DNA from: Gemmatimonadota bacterium
Lineage (GTDB): Bacteria; Gemmatimonadota; Gemmatimonadetes; Gemmatimonadales; Gemmatimonadaceae
NCBI GenBank assembly: GCA_028287305.1
Contig: JAQBPX010000029.1
Span: forward strand, 117,662 to 181,661
Reading direction: 5' to 3'
Length of the DNA: 64,000 nt
Shown: one piece after another, positions 48,493 to 63,415 of the stretch
How positions within the stretch are numbered: the stretch's first letter is position 1
Layout: each line of letters starts with the position of its first letter
Notes under the pieces: model-generated
Told to the model about the DNA's origin: nothing
The model's database searches: none
The model's input: the letters and a program-made list of their open reading frames with translations, nothing else
Position numbers and translations under genes: made by a program

Positions 48493-49743
48493 ATGCCCCT
48501 GCGGAAGCCGTACGCCGCACTCTCGCTAGCGCTGTCGCTGCTCGCCCCCCGGGGCGCGGCGCTGGCGCAGGTCGCCTCCCAGGTGGAGGCGGGCGCGTCG
48601 CTCACGACGCGCGATGCGGTGGTGCCGGCCAGCGTCTTCACGGTCACGCCGGGGCTCAGCTACTCCGGCGAGTACGGCTCCGTCTCGGCGCGCGGCGCGA
48701 TGTGGTACGCCGACCAGCAGTGGCAGCTCGCCGATGGCGCCCTGCACGGCACGCTCGTGAGCCCGACCATCTACGGCGTGCGCGCGGAGCTGCTGGGCAA
48801 TGCGAGCCGCGCCTTCTACGATCGCGAGCTGCAGAACGACCAGGTGGACCTCCAGACGCGCATCCACCTCCTCCTCAAGGAGAAGGGCGGCATCTGGATC
48901 GGCGGGGGCCTGGCGCGCCCCTGGCGGGTCGCCGTGGCCAGCTCGGTGGACGTGCGCGGCGGCGGCGCCTGGACCACGCTCTATGGCGCCACGGTGAGCG
49001 GCAACTTCACCAACTTCTACTTCACCAAGGTCGCGCAGTCCACGGACACGGCCGAGTCGGCGCAATTCTGCGGGGCGTCCACGGCCATCGCCCCGGCGAA
49101 CCTCGCCCGGATCGCGTCCTTCTCGCGAGAGGCGCCCCGCACCGATTGCCACCGCCAGTCGCAGTTCAGCGACCTCGAGGCATCGGTGCACTACGCGGTG
49201 AAGTTCCTCGAGATCACCGCCCAGAGCGGCATGCGCTTCGGCAGCGCCTTCGACGTCGGCGTGAGCTCGCGTCACTGGGCCGCCGGCACGGCGACCGCCT
49301 GGCTGAACGATCGCGTGGCGGCCATCGCGGGTGGCGGGCGCCAGCCCTCCAACCCGGCGCGCGGGCTTCCCGCCCGGAACTACTTCAGCCTCGGGATGAT
49401 GCTCGCCTACTGGCCGATCCCCAAGGGAACGGTGCCGGTCGAGCCCATCACCGCCAGCGTGCGCTCCTTCGACGCGCACGCGCTCAAGTCGGGCGACGTC
49501 CGCATCACGCTGCGAGTCGGCGGCGTGGAGCGCGTGGAGCTGATGGGCGACTTCACCGACTGGTCGGCGCTGGTCATGACGCGCCGCGGCCGCGACCTCT
49601 GGGAGATCACGGTCCCCATGAACCTGGGCGTGCACCAGATCAACGTCCGGCTCGACGACGGCCCCTGGCTCCCGCCCCCCGGCATGCCCACCCGCAAGGA
49701 CGGGTTCAATGGCGAGGTCGGGATGCTGGTGGTGAATCCATAG
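48493..49743 (+). CDS. Secreted/outer-membrane barrel-like protein with C-terminal CBM48-like domain
   Basis: 416 residues. Signal peptide ending L-A-Q-V; central part of long amphipathic strands (VFTVTPGLSYSGEYGSVSAR, GAWTTLYGATVSGNFTNFYF, YAVKFLEITAQSGMRFGSAF) that may form an outer-membrane barrel, with two cysteines (CGAST and DCHRQ). The last 80 residues again look like a glycogen-binding module: VRITLRVGGVERVELMGDF-T-D-W, then WEITVPMNLGVHQINVRLDDG. The same kind of module is in the membrane protein two genes upstream. It might display a carbohydrate sensor on the surface. ATG 48493 gives a good signal peptide. Confidence 0.65.
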   Translation: MPLRKPYAALSLALSLLAPRGAALAQVASQVEAGASLTTRDAVVPASVFTVTPGLSYSGEYGSVSARGAMWYADQQWQLADGALHGTLVSPTIYGVRAELLGNASRAFYDRELQNDQVDLQTRIHLLLKEKGGIWIGGGLARPWRVAVASSVDVRGGGAWTTLYGATVSGNFTNFYFTKVAQSTDTAESAQFCGASTAIAPANLARIASFSREAPRTDCHRQSQFSDLEASVHYAVKFLEITAQSGMRFGSAFDVGVSSRHWAAGTATAWLNDRVAAIAGGGRQPSNPARGLPARNYFSLGMMLAYWPIPKGTVPVEPITASVRSFDAHALKSGDVRITLRVGGVERVELMGDFTDWSALVMTRRGRDLWEITVPMNLGVHQINVRLDDGPWLPPPGMPTRKDGFNGEVGMLVVNP

Positions 49744-49771
49744 GGTCGTTCGCGCAACGAGCCCAACGAAA

Positions 49772-49932
49772 AAATGAGCCGCGGTGCAACGCGGTGGGCC
49801 TTCGGCCCACGCTGAACCGCACCTCGGGACGCCATCAAGAACAGACAGGACTCCGCCTCAGCTCGGAGTCCTGCTTGCTTTGGGAACTGCAACGCCAGGC
49901 ACTTCAGCGTCATGCCGTGTTGCACCGCGGCC
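49772..49932. repeat. Intergenic repeat family B, copy 2, with terminator hairpin
   Basis: Outer arms GAGCCGCGGTGCAACGCGG at the left pair with CCGTGTTGCACCGCGGC at the right (16 of 17 bases over the best core). GGGCCTTCGGCCC forms a second hairpin. The central arms CAGGACTCCG (49846-49855) and CGGAGTCCTG (49864-49873) are followed by CTTGCTTT. It is about 80 percent identical to copy 1 at 18668-18853 and likewise lies between convergent genes. Confidence 0.75.
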
Positions 49933-49965
49933 AATTTTTTCGTGCGGCCGGTTGCGCACCAGGCC

Positions 49966-51294
49966 CTACCCCCGGATCGACCGCCGCTTCTTCGTGATGA
50001 CCGTCTTCCCCGCCGGGGCAGCGGCTGCGGCGCCCTCGGCGCGGCTCTCTCGATCCGCTCCCGCCGTCCCGAAGTCGTAGCCCTCCACCGACACGCGCGG
50101 GATCGGCGCCCCCAGCACGCGCTCGATCGTGCGCACCATTGCGATCTCGTCCGGCGCCATGAACGTGTAGGCGTCCCCCTCCTTCGCCGCGCGGCCCGTG
50201 CGCCCGATGCGGTGCACGTAGTCTTCCGGCTGCTGCGGCACGTCGTAGTTCACCACGTGCGTGATGTTCTGGATGTCGAGGCCGCGCTGCGCGATGTCCG
50301 TGGCGACCAGCACCTTGATCACGCCGGACTTGAAGTCCTCGATGGCCTTCGTGCGTTGCGGCTGCGTCTTGTCCGCGTGCATGGCCGTCGCGGGAATGCC
50401 GGCCAGCTCCAGCTGCCGCACCACGCGGTCGGCCCCCGACTTCGTGCGCGTGAACACCAGCGCCGACTCGTGCTCCTCGCGATTGAGCAGCTCGGCGAGG
50501 AGCGCGCTCTTCCGGTTGTGCGCCACCGGATACACCGCGTGCGTCACGGTGCTGGCGGCGCTGGAGCGGCGGCCGACCTGCACCAGCAGCGGCTTGCGGA
50601 GGTACTTCCGCGCGAGCGCCTCCACTTCCGGGGGCATGGTCGCACTGAAGAGCATCGTCTGCCGGAAGGCGGGAATCTCCTTCACGATCGCGCTGATCTG
50701 CGGCGCGAAGCCCATGTCCAGCATGCGGTCCGCCTCGTCCAGCACCAGGATCTCGAGGTCGTCGAAGATCACGTTCTGCCGCTCGAGGTGGTCGATCAAC
50801 CGCCCCGGGGTCGCGACGATCACGTCCACGCCGGCGCGCAGTGCCTGCGTCTGCGGCTCGATGGGCACCCCGCCATACACGCTCACGACGTCCAGCGGCG
50901 AATGGCGCGCGTACTTGGTGACGCTCTCCTCCACCTGCACGCACAGCTCGCGCGTGGGCGTGAGGATGAGCGCGCGCGTCCGGCGCGGGCCGCCGATCAG
51001 CCGCTGCACGAGGGGCAGCGTGAACGCGGCCGTCTTGCCGGTGCCGGTCTGCGCGAGTCCCATCACGTCGCGCCCGCGCAGCACCAGCGGGATCGCCTGC
51101 TGCTGGATGGGCGTGGGCGAGACGTATCCCGCCTCGGCGATCGCGCGCTGGATCTCGGGGGAGAGGGGCAGGTCTACCCAGCGGATGGTCTCGCTGCCCT
51201 CGGTGCTCGCGCGCTCGGTGACCAGTTCGGCGGGCGGTGCCTCGACCTCGGCTTCCTGCGGCGCATCCTCTACGGCGTTGACTGCTTTCTTCAT
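49966..51294 (-). CDS. DEAD-box ATP-dependent RNA helicase (RhlE-like)
   Basis: 442 residues. All motifs are present: Q motif VSPTPIQQQAIP, AQTGTGKT, PTRELCVQ, TPGRLID, VLDEADRMLDMGF, FSATMP, VFTRTKSGADR, ATDIAQRGLDI and HRIGRTGRA. It unwinds short RNA duplexes in ribosome assembly or mRNA turnover, as RhlE/CsdA-type enzymes do. A short 45-residue acidic N-terminal extension and a basic tail (KTVITKKRRSIRG) flank the core. Followed upstream by the alpha/beta-hydrolase gene 9 bases away on the same strand, so possibly a two-gene operon. Confidence 0.95.
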   Translation of the reverse strand: MKKAVNAVEDAPQEAEVEAPPAELVTERASTEGSETIRWVDLPLSPEIQRAIAEAGYVSPTPIQQQAIPLVLRGRDVMGLAQTGTGKTAAFTLPLVQRLIGGPRRTRALILTPTRELCVQVEESVTKYARHSPLDVVSVYGGVPIEPQTQALRAGVDVIVATPGRLIDHLERQNVIFDDLEILVLDEADRMLDMGFAPQISAIVKEIPAFRQTMLFSATMPPEVEALARKYLRKPLLVQVGRRSSAASTVTHAVYPVAHNRKSALLAELLNREEHESALVFTRTKSGADRVVRQLELAGIPATAMHADKTQPQRTKAIEDFKSGVIKVLVATDIAQRGLDIQNITHVVNYDVPQQPEDYVHRIGRTGRAAKEGDAYTFMAPDEIAMVRTIERVLGAPIPRVSVEGYDFGTAGADRESRAEGAAAAAPAGKTVITKKRRSIRG

Positions 51295-51303
51295 CCTCGA
51301 AGG

Positions 51304-52152
51304 CTAGGAGGTTCGAGCGAGCAGCGCCAGCAGCGCGGTGTGCGTTGCGTCGGGATGGGTCTCGTTCACGTTGTGCCCGCCCTCGGCGATCACCACCACC
51401 TGTGCGTGCGGCAGCATCGAGCTGCGCGACTGCACCTTGCTCACCAGCCGATCCGCCCCGCCGATGATCACCACGGTCGGCACGGCGATCGCCGCGAGGC
51501 GGTCGGGACCCAGCACCTTCCAGTCGAACTCGTGCAGGAGGGCACGCATCGCCCGCGCATAGCCCCGGAACTGCGAGGGTGCCCAGTACTCCTCCACTTC
51601 CTCGTCCTGCACCCGGTCCACGCTGCTGTACGCCTCCACCAGCAGTCGCTTGACCAGGCCGCGCGTCACGAAGTACTGGGCGAATGGAATGGTGAACCGG
51701 GGCGTGGCGAACCGGGCGAGCCGGACCTTCCGCACGAAGCCGAGTCCCACCGGCCCGATCAGCGCGAGCGCCCTCACGCGACCGCTGCCGCGCGTGGCCA
51801 GCTCCAGCGCCAGGCGCCCGCTCAGCGACTGGCCCACGATGGTGATGCTCGACAGCGCGAGCGCATCCAGGACCAGCTCGAGCGTCGCGACCATGGCCTC
51901 GCAGCGATAGGAGCTCGCCGCGCGCGGCTTGTCGCTCAGGCCGTGCCCCGGCAGGTCGATGGCCACCGCGCGGTAGCCGGCCTTGGCGAGCGCCGGCATC
52001 ATGAACCGGTGCATGTAGATGCACCCGCCCCAGCCGTGCAGCAGCAGCACGACGCGACCCTCCGCCGGCCCGCACTCGGCCACGCGAATGCGCAGCCGGT
52101 TGGGGAGCGTGAGCCAGCGGACGCGCACGTCATCCCGGCCGGCGGGATACAT
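51304..52152 (-). CDS. Alpha/beta-fold hydrolase
   Basis: 282 residues. Oxyanion motif H-G-W-G-G, nucleophile in V-G-Q-S-L-S-G (GxSxG), aspartate in IIGGADRLV, histidine in AEGGHNVNETHP; all three triad residues are in place. No signal peptide. A helical cap lies between residues about 125 and 205. Substrate unknown. Its 3' end is 9 bases from the DEAD helicase start, so they may share a transcript; 23 bases separate it from the larger unknown gene upstream. Confidence 0.85.
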   Translation of the reverse strand: MYPAGRDDVRVRWLTLPNRLRIRVAECGPAEGRVVLLLHGWGGCIYMHRFMMPALAKAGYRAVAIDLPGHGLSDKPRAASSYRCEAMVATLELVLDALALSSITIVGQSLSGRLALELATRGSGRVRALALIGPVGLGFVRKVRLARFATPRFTIPFAQYFVTRGLVKRLLVEAYSSVDRVQDEEVEEYWAPSQFRGYARAMRALLHEFDWKVLGPDRLAAIAVPTVVIIGGADRLVSKVQSRSSMLPHAQVVVIAEGGHNVNETHPDATHTALLALLARTS

Positions 52153-52175
52153 GCGCTCGGGAGGGAGCCGACTGC

Positions 52176-53339
52176 TCAGGTGACGTCTATCGTGCGACCC
52201 GAGAGTCGGGCGATCAGGCCGAGGCGGAAGGTCACGTCCGTCCAGCGCTCATCACCGGCCTGCTGGATCTCGAGTGGGTAGATCGGCCACACGTACGGGT
52301 TGCTGCTGCGCGCGGTGGCCGATCCCTTGTGGGGATGCCACACGCCGTCGCGATCGCGATCGTCGAGGAATCGCTCGAACAGCTTCGCCCAGCCCTCGTT
52401 GCGCTTGAGGTAGTTGAGGCGCGCCATCAGCTCCAGCCAGGCGAGCGCGAGCGGCACGTCAGCGTCGACCGCATTGCGGTGCGGCAGGAAGTCGCCGAGC
52501 ACCAGGTGCGGCTGCGCGACGATCTTCTTGCCGCAGAGCTGCACCAGCTCCTGTCGCGGCAGGGCCTGCGTGAGGTGCGTGTAGAGCCGGTCCATGGCCT
52601 CGTAGTGCTCGCTCCGGAAGAGCGGCATGTGGGCGAACATCGTCAGCGCGTAGATGGACGGTGGCGCGGCATCCGGCGAGAGCACGTGCTGGTTGCCGAT
52701 GCGCATCCACGGCTTCTGCGAGAGCGGCGACTTGAGGTAGTCGTTCACGCGGTCGAGCACGCGTCGCGCGCAGCCGCGCAGGCGCGGGTCGCCTTCGTAG
52801 CCCGCCTGCGCCAGCGTGGCCGCGGCCGCTTCGCGCAGGATGGCGCGACCCCGGCGCATCATGTCCTCGTCGCCCACGATGCCCTTTCCGCCGAGCTCGT
52901 AGAGGTACTCCGGATCGTCGTCTTCGGCGAGGAGACGGAACAAGACCCGGCGTGCGTGGTGTATTGGAGGGGCGTCCTTGTCCCACCCGTATTCGAGCAA
53001 CCGTCGCACGGCCGGTATCGTACCGATGCCCTCGAATTTCTCCGCCCGGGCGCCGGGGATTCCCATCATGGAGTGGTTCCACGACCCGTCGAAGTGCTGT
53101 AGCGCGCTTAACAAAAGCGCGGGCTTGTGCGTATACGGTAGGAACGACACCGCGGATGTAACGTCCGGGGGTCGAACGACGTCTACGATAGCACGGTATT
53201 GAATGGGCGCCGACGCGTGCTCCAGCAGCCAGCCGAGGGGAAACTTCACGGCGGGCAGGGGTACGGGCGGAGCAGGTGCAACCGGCGGGGCCGGCGGCAT
53301 CAGCGGGTCGGGCGAAATCGGCGTGGGCGGCAACGTCAC
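52176..53339 (-). CDS. Uncharacterised helical-repeat protein, possibly alpha/alpha-toroid (terpene cyclase-like)
   Basis: 387 residues, GTG start, with a proline-rich opening (PPTPISPDPLMPPAPPVAP). KFPLGWLLEHASAPIQYRAIVDVV and repeated helical pieces with W, G and R (FDGSWNHSMMGIPGAR, VRRLLEYGWDKDAPPIHHAR) resemble the alpha/alpha barrel of prenyltransferase or squalene-oxidase-type repeats. No DxDD catalytic motif for terpene cyclisation is visible. It may be a structural or binding protein. Upstream of the alpha/beta hydrolase on the same strand, and divergent from the 53568 gene. Identification of the fold is tentative. Confidence 0.5.
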   Translation of the reverse strand: MTLPPTPISPDPLMPPAPPVAPAPPVPLPAVKFPLGWLLEHASAPIQYRAIVDVVRPPDVTSAVSFLPYTHKPALLLSALQHFDGSWNHSMMGIPGARAEKFEGIGTIPAVRRLLEYGWDKDAPPIHHARRVLFRLLAEDDDPEYLYELGGKGIVGDEDMMRRGRAILREAAAATLAQAGYEGDPRLRGCARRVLDRVNDYLKSPLSQKPWMRIGNQHVLSPDAAPPSIYALTMFAHMPLFRSEHYEAMDRLYTHLTQALPRQELVQLCGKKIVAQPHLVLGDFLPHRNAVDADVPLALAWLELMARLNYLKRNEGWAKLFERFLDDRDRDGVWHPHKGSATARSSNPYVWPIYPLEIQQAGDERWTDVTFRLGLIARLSGRTIDVT

Positions 53340-53567
53340 GTCGGCACTCTCGGCGGCTCAGGGGTGCGTCCACAGCGTCGCACGATGAAGAATTGCGCCC
53401 GTGCGATTGGGCGCGTAAGCATAGCTATTTTCGCGCATTGCGCTAGAGGCGGGCACCTAACGCCTTATAAGTCAAATACTTGTACTTCGCGGAACGGCTG
53501 TCGTTCCGCCCCAGTGCGTCCTGGGTGCATCCGTGGCGCTACTTCATCAATTTCAGGAGATTCCCGC
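53340..53567 (+). promoter_or_regulatory. Divergent intergenic region with AT-rich promoter candidates
   Basis: The stretch is less GC-rich than its surroundings, with TATAAG (about 53464-53469) and CAAATACTTGTA as promoter-like elements. A GGAGA ribosome-binding site at 53555-53559 precedes the ATG at 53568. It probably holds promoters for both the 52176-53339 and the 53568-54008 genes. No coding sequence seen. Confidence 0.45.
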
Positions 53568-54008
53568 ATGCGTTCCATTCGTTTCGCACTTGTCGGCGCC
53601 GCGATCTGCACCGCCGCTGCTGCCGCGCCCGCTTTCGCACAGGCTCCGGCCGCTCCCGCCCCCGCCCAGCAGGGTGGTGGTCAGGGTGGTGGACAGGGTC
53701 GTGGCGGCAACATGATGACGGCGATCATGGCCGGCATCACGCTGAGCCCCGCGCAGCAGGCGAAGGCCGACTCGATCGTGGCCAAGTACCAGCCGCAGCA
53801 GATGGCCCTTCGCACCGAGATGCAGAACGGTGGCGATCGCGCCGAGATCATGACCAAGATGCAGGCGATCCGGAAGAACCAGACGGATGAGCTCAAGGGC
53901 GTGCTGACCGCGGAGCAGAAGGTCGTGTTCGACAAGAACGCCGCCGACATGGAAGCGCGTCGCGCCGCTGGTGGTGGCCAGGGTGGACAGCGTCCGCCGG
54001 TTGCCTGA
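53568..54008 (+). CDS. Small periplasmic Spy/CpxP-like protein
   Basis: 146 residues. ATG 53568 has AGGAGA at ideal spacing and a signal peptide ending A-F-A-Q-A. The mature part has a Gly/Gln-rich segment (QQGGGQGGGQGRGGN), then ITLSPAQQAKADSIVAKYQP and LTAEQKVVFDKNAADMEARR, which matches the LTxxQ repeats of Spy/CpxP periplasmic chaperones, and another Gly/Gln-rich tail. It may protect envelope proteins or respond to envelope stress. Followed by a near-perfect terminator. Confidence 0.75.
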   Translation: MRSIRFALVGAAICTAAAAAPAFAQAPAAPAPAQQGGGQGGGQGRGGNMMTAIMAGITLSPAQQAKADSIVAKYQPQQMALRTEMQNGGDRAEIMTKMQAIRKNQTDELKGVLTAEQKVVFDKNAADMEARRAAGGGQGGQRPPVA

Positions 54009-54053
54009 ACTGCAGTGAACTAGTGGTGCAGTGATGCAGTGATGCGTTGATGC

Positions 54054-54090
54054 AGGACGGCACACCGGACCCAGTCCGGTGTGCCGTCCT
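54054..54090 (+). terminator. Perfect 17-bp intrinsic terminator
   Basis: AGGACGGCACACCGGAC (54054-54070), loop CCA, then the complementary GTCCGGTGTGCCGTCCT (54074-54090) followed by GCTTTT. Unusually long stem for a terminator. It is embedded in degenerate GATGCAGTGATGCAG repeats that appear on both sides in inverted orientation (54018-54053 and 54097-54132). Confidence 0.85.
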
Positions 54091-54183
54091 GCTTTTCCTG
54101 CCTCACTGCATCACTGCCTCTCTGCATCAGTGCACTTCTGGCGCCCGTACTTTCACCCCGGCATCTTACGCGCGTGACGACAG

Positions 54184-55035
54184 ATGCTTGCGCGAGAGCG
54201 CCGGGACCGCATGCGGGGTGAGTTCGTCGACATCGGCGGCGTGCGCCTCTACTACTACGCCGCCGGCACGCGCGGCGTGGGTGAGCCGATCGTGCTCCTG
54301 CACGGCTTCCCGACATCGGGCCACATCTGGACCGAGGTGGTTCCCCTGCTCCCCACCGGCCATCGGGTGGTGGTCGTGGACCTGCTGGGCTACGGCCGCA
54401 GCGACCGTCCGGGGCGCGGCGATGCGCTGACCCTGCGCGCACATGCGGATCGCGTGGTGGCGCTGCTCGATTCCCTGGGCATCAACTTCGCCGCAGTGGT
54501 GGGGCACGACGCAGGCGGTGGCGTGGCACAGTGCATGGCGGTGCACTATCCGCAGCGCGTGTCGCGGCTCTCGCTCATCAACTCCGTGGCATTCGACGGC
54601 TGGCCCACGCGCGACGTGCGCCTCGCGCGCGCCGCGGCGCCGCTCACGCGGCACCTGCCGGCGCCGTGGGTGCTCTCGGTGGTGCGCGGCGACCTGCTTC
54701 GTGGCTACGTGGACCAGGAGCGCGGCGCGCACAGCATCGAGAAGTTCGTGCGCCCCTTCACCGGCCCGGAGGGACGTGACGCCTTCCTCTGCCACCTCGC
54801 GTCGCTCGACGCGCGCGAGACGATGGCGCTCGTGCCCCGACTCGGCGCGCTCGCGATCCCCGTGTCGATCGTGTGGGGGCAGGACGACCCATTCCTCCCC
54901 GTGTCGCTCGCCACGCGGCTGCACGCCGCGATCCCGGGATCGTCGCTCACCATGCTGCCGGGCCTGCGACACTTCACGCCGGAGGAAGCGCCGGCGAAGG
55001 TGGCGGATGCAATCGGGGAGTTGCTGGGGCGGTAG
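54184..55035 (+). CDS. Alpha/beta hydrolase with aspartate nucleophile (haloalkane dehalogenase/epoxide hydrolase-like)
   Basis: 283 residues. H-G-F-P-T-S is the HGxP oxyanion motif, and the nucleophile elbow is V-G-H-D-A-G-G-G, with Asp in place of Ser. The general base histidine is in LPGLRHFTPEEAP; an acid may be in the WGQDDPFLP loop. Asp nucleophiles of this GHDxGG type occur in haloalkane dehalogenases, fluoroacetate dehalogenases and epoxide hydrolases. It is about the right length. The ATG at 54184 could be replaced by that at 54211 (M-R-G-E-F-V-D). Stands alone on the plus strand. Confidence 0.82.
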   Translation: MLARERRDRMRGEFVDIGGVRLYYYAAGTRGVGEPIVLLHGFPTSGHIWTEVVPLLPTGHRVVVVDLLGYGRSDRPGRGDALTLRAHADRVVALLDSLGINFAAVVGHDAGGGVAQCMAVHYPQRVSRLSLINSVAFDGWPTRDVRLARAAAPLTRHLPAPWVLSVVRGDLLRGYVDQERGAHSIEKFVRPFTGPEGRDAFLCHLASLDARETMALVPRLGALAIPVSIVWGQDDPFLPVSLATRLHAAIPGSSLTMLPGLRHFTPEEAPAKVADAIGELLGR

Positions 55036-55438
55036 TGGCCGTCGCACGAACTGCAGGCCCGTAGGCCTGTTGGCCAGTAGGCTCGAACGCTGACGAGGAA
55101 GGTGGGCGCCTGCGGGCGCCCGCCTTTGTCATTGGTTTTGTGTTCGATGTTCAGGGAGGCCGCAGTCGACCGGCCGATACGGAGTTTCGGTTGCCTGAAG
55201 ACTGAAGTCAGAAGCTCGAGCAAGGACATCGTACGCGGCGGCCTGTGGCCGCCGCTTCGTCATGCGTGAACATGTTCACGCACAACCAATGACGAAGCGC
55301 GCAGCGCTTCCTTGTCGCTGCTTGAGCCTACGGGCCCACGGGCCTACGGGCCTGCTGTTGCCGTGGCGGCGGCCAACTACAACGGCTGATCCCTCGCTAC
55401 GCTCAGGATGGCTGCTGCTGCGCTCAGGCTGCAGCCGG
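55036..55438. repeat. Intergenic repeat family C, copy 1 (convergent region without gene)
   Basis: No gene seen over 403 bases. GGTGGGCGCC-TGCG-GGCGCCCGCC (55101-55124) is a terminator-like hairpin followed by TTTGTC. Further parts, CAGTCGACCGGCCGATAC, GAAGTCAGAAGCTCGAGCA, GGCGGCC-TGT-GGCCGCCGCTTCGT and GTGAACATGTTCAC (perfect palindrome), recur in the copy after lon (63440-63690). A CCCTCGCTACGCTCAGGATGG unit lies at about 55386. Confidence 0.7.
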
Positions 55439-56593
55439 TCACCGTCCCGTATCCGGCCTCAGCGCCTCGACGGTGTACCTCGATCCCGGGTTCCACAGCA
55501 GCCAGCTCATGATGCCGTTGTCGTAGCCGGCCTTCATCTGCGCGCGCAGCTGCTCGGCGCCATAGTGCGGCGCGCCCAGGGTGAAGTCCTGGTACCACGG
55601 CACCACCGGCGCGGCGGTCGCGATCCCCGCGCTGCGCTTCTTCGCATCCTTGAGCGCGTGGTCGAGCGTCTCGTACGGGTGCGCATTCGGATTGCCCAGG
55701 TGATACGTGCCGGGGGCGTAGTGGCTGGGATACGTCATCGGCTGCACGAAGTCCGCCTGGCTCACGAACATCTCCCACTGCTGCCCGATGCCCATGTCGG
55801 TGCTGTCGGTGGTGGTGAGCCCGAACACGTCGATCGACATCGGCACGTGCTGCGCCTTCAGGCGGTCGTGCATGTAGCCGAGCTGTTCGTGGATCACCTG
55901 CGCGCGCACGCGCCCATTCGCCAGTGCAAAGGTCGCCTCGCGCACGAGGCGCTGCTCGTCGGGGAAGCGCACGTAGTCGAATTGCACCTCGCCGAAGCCA
56001 TGGCGTATCGCCTCGTCCGCCAGGTCGGCGGCGTACGCCCATACCTCGCGGTGGTGCGGGTCGAGCCACGGCTTGCCGTTCTTGTCGATCCACGCCTGCC
56101 CGTCGGACTTGCGGCGAATGGCCCACTCGCGCTTCGCATCAGCCAGCAGCGGGTCCTTGGCCACCACGATGCGCGCGATGGGAAAGATGCCGTAGCTCCG
56201 CATCGTGTCGAGGATTGCGCGCAGTCGCCGGTCGGACATCGGCATGGTGGTGTCGGCGAAGATCTCCTTCGCGAGCGGCACCTGCGAGTGATACAGCACC
56301 AGGCCGCGATCGTCCTTCACGTCGATCACGAGCGCGTTGACCTCGGTGCGCTTCGCGACGTCGACCAGCTGCCACATGCGATCGCCGAGCGCGGCCCAGC
56401 GGTTCACGTAGAGGCCGCGCATCACGGCGGGGCGCGTCATGCGCGGCGGGGGCGGGGGCGTGGTGTCCACCGTGGCCGCCACGGTGTCGGGACGCCCGCT
56501 CGACACGGGGGCGCTCTCCTTCTGCGAGGCGCTCTCGCGGCCGGCACAGGCGAGCAGGGAGAACAGGAGGACCAGCGGACGCGTGGATCGCAT
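55439..56593 (-). CDS. Putative glycoside hydrolase lipoprotein (DUF4015/GHL13 family)
   Basis: 384 residues. Signal peptide with lipobox L-L-A-C. After a Pro/Thr linker, the domain starts MRGLYVNRWAALGDRMWQLVD and continues VNALVIDVKDDRGLVLYHSQ, GIFPIARIVVAKDPLLADAK, EVQFDYVRFPDEQRLV, MSIDVFGLTT and FVQPMTYPSHYAPGTYHLGN. This is the DUF4015 TIM-barrel family of putative sugar hydrolases. The acidic residue in F-D-Y-V-R-F-P-D may be catalytic, by analogy to GH-type barrels. Envelope-anchored, substrate probably a polysaccharide. Follows the kinase operon by 8 bases, so it is likely its last gene. Confidence 0.85.
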   Translation of the reverse strand: MRSTRPLVLLFSLLACAGRESASQKESAPVSSGRPDTVAATVDTTPPPPPRMTRPAVMRGLYVNRWAALGDRMWQLVDVAKRTEVNALVIDVKDDRGLVLYHSQVPLAKEIFADTTMPMSDRRLRAILDTMRSYGIFPIARIVVAKDPLLADAKREWAIRRKSDGQAWIDKNGKPWLDPHHREVWAYAADLADEAIRHGFGEVQFDYVRFPDEQRLVREATFALANGRVRAQVIHEQLGYMHDRLKAQHVPMSIDVFGLTTTDSTDMGIGQQWEMFVSQADFVQPMTYPSHYAPGTYHLGNPNAHPYETLDHALKDAKKRSAGIATAAPVVPWYQDFTLGAPHYGAEQLRAQMKAGYDNGIMSWLLWNPGSRYTVEALRPDTGR

Positions 56594-56601
56594 CCCGAAA
56601 G

Positions 56602-60569
<3,968 letters not shown>

Positions 60570-60838
60570 TTTACCACTGCCGCTACCTTCTGGAAAGGAT
60601 TTCGCCACCTCGGCAGGGACACTACGTGGGACATGCCTGTTTGAGTTGCAATCCCTGCCAGACTGTCGTATGTCCCAGCCAGCGAGATTCCCTCGTCCGG
60701 GGCGCACGCGATCCCATTTGTCCTAACTCATTCAGGGGCTTGAGTTACGCACGTGGGGCCGAGGCTGGAATGGAGTGTGCGACGCACCGGGAACCACGAT
60801 CGAGTCGTTGACTCCGCAATCCAGAACACGGCCACTTC
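60570..60838. promoter_or_regulatory. Divergent promoter region between the kinase operon and lon
   Basis: No gene in the 269 bases. ACTACGTGGGACATGCC and TCGTATGTCCCAGCC contain an inverted GGGACAT/ATGTCCC pair (about 60630 and 60670), a possible regulatory site. CTTGAGTTACGC near lon has weak similarity to a heat-shock -35 box, but no matching -10 was found. Confidence 0.4.
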
Positions 60839-63415
<2,577 letters not shown>

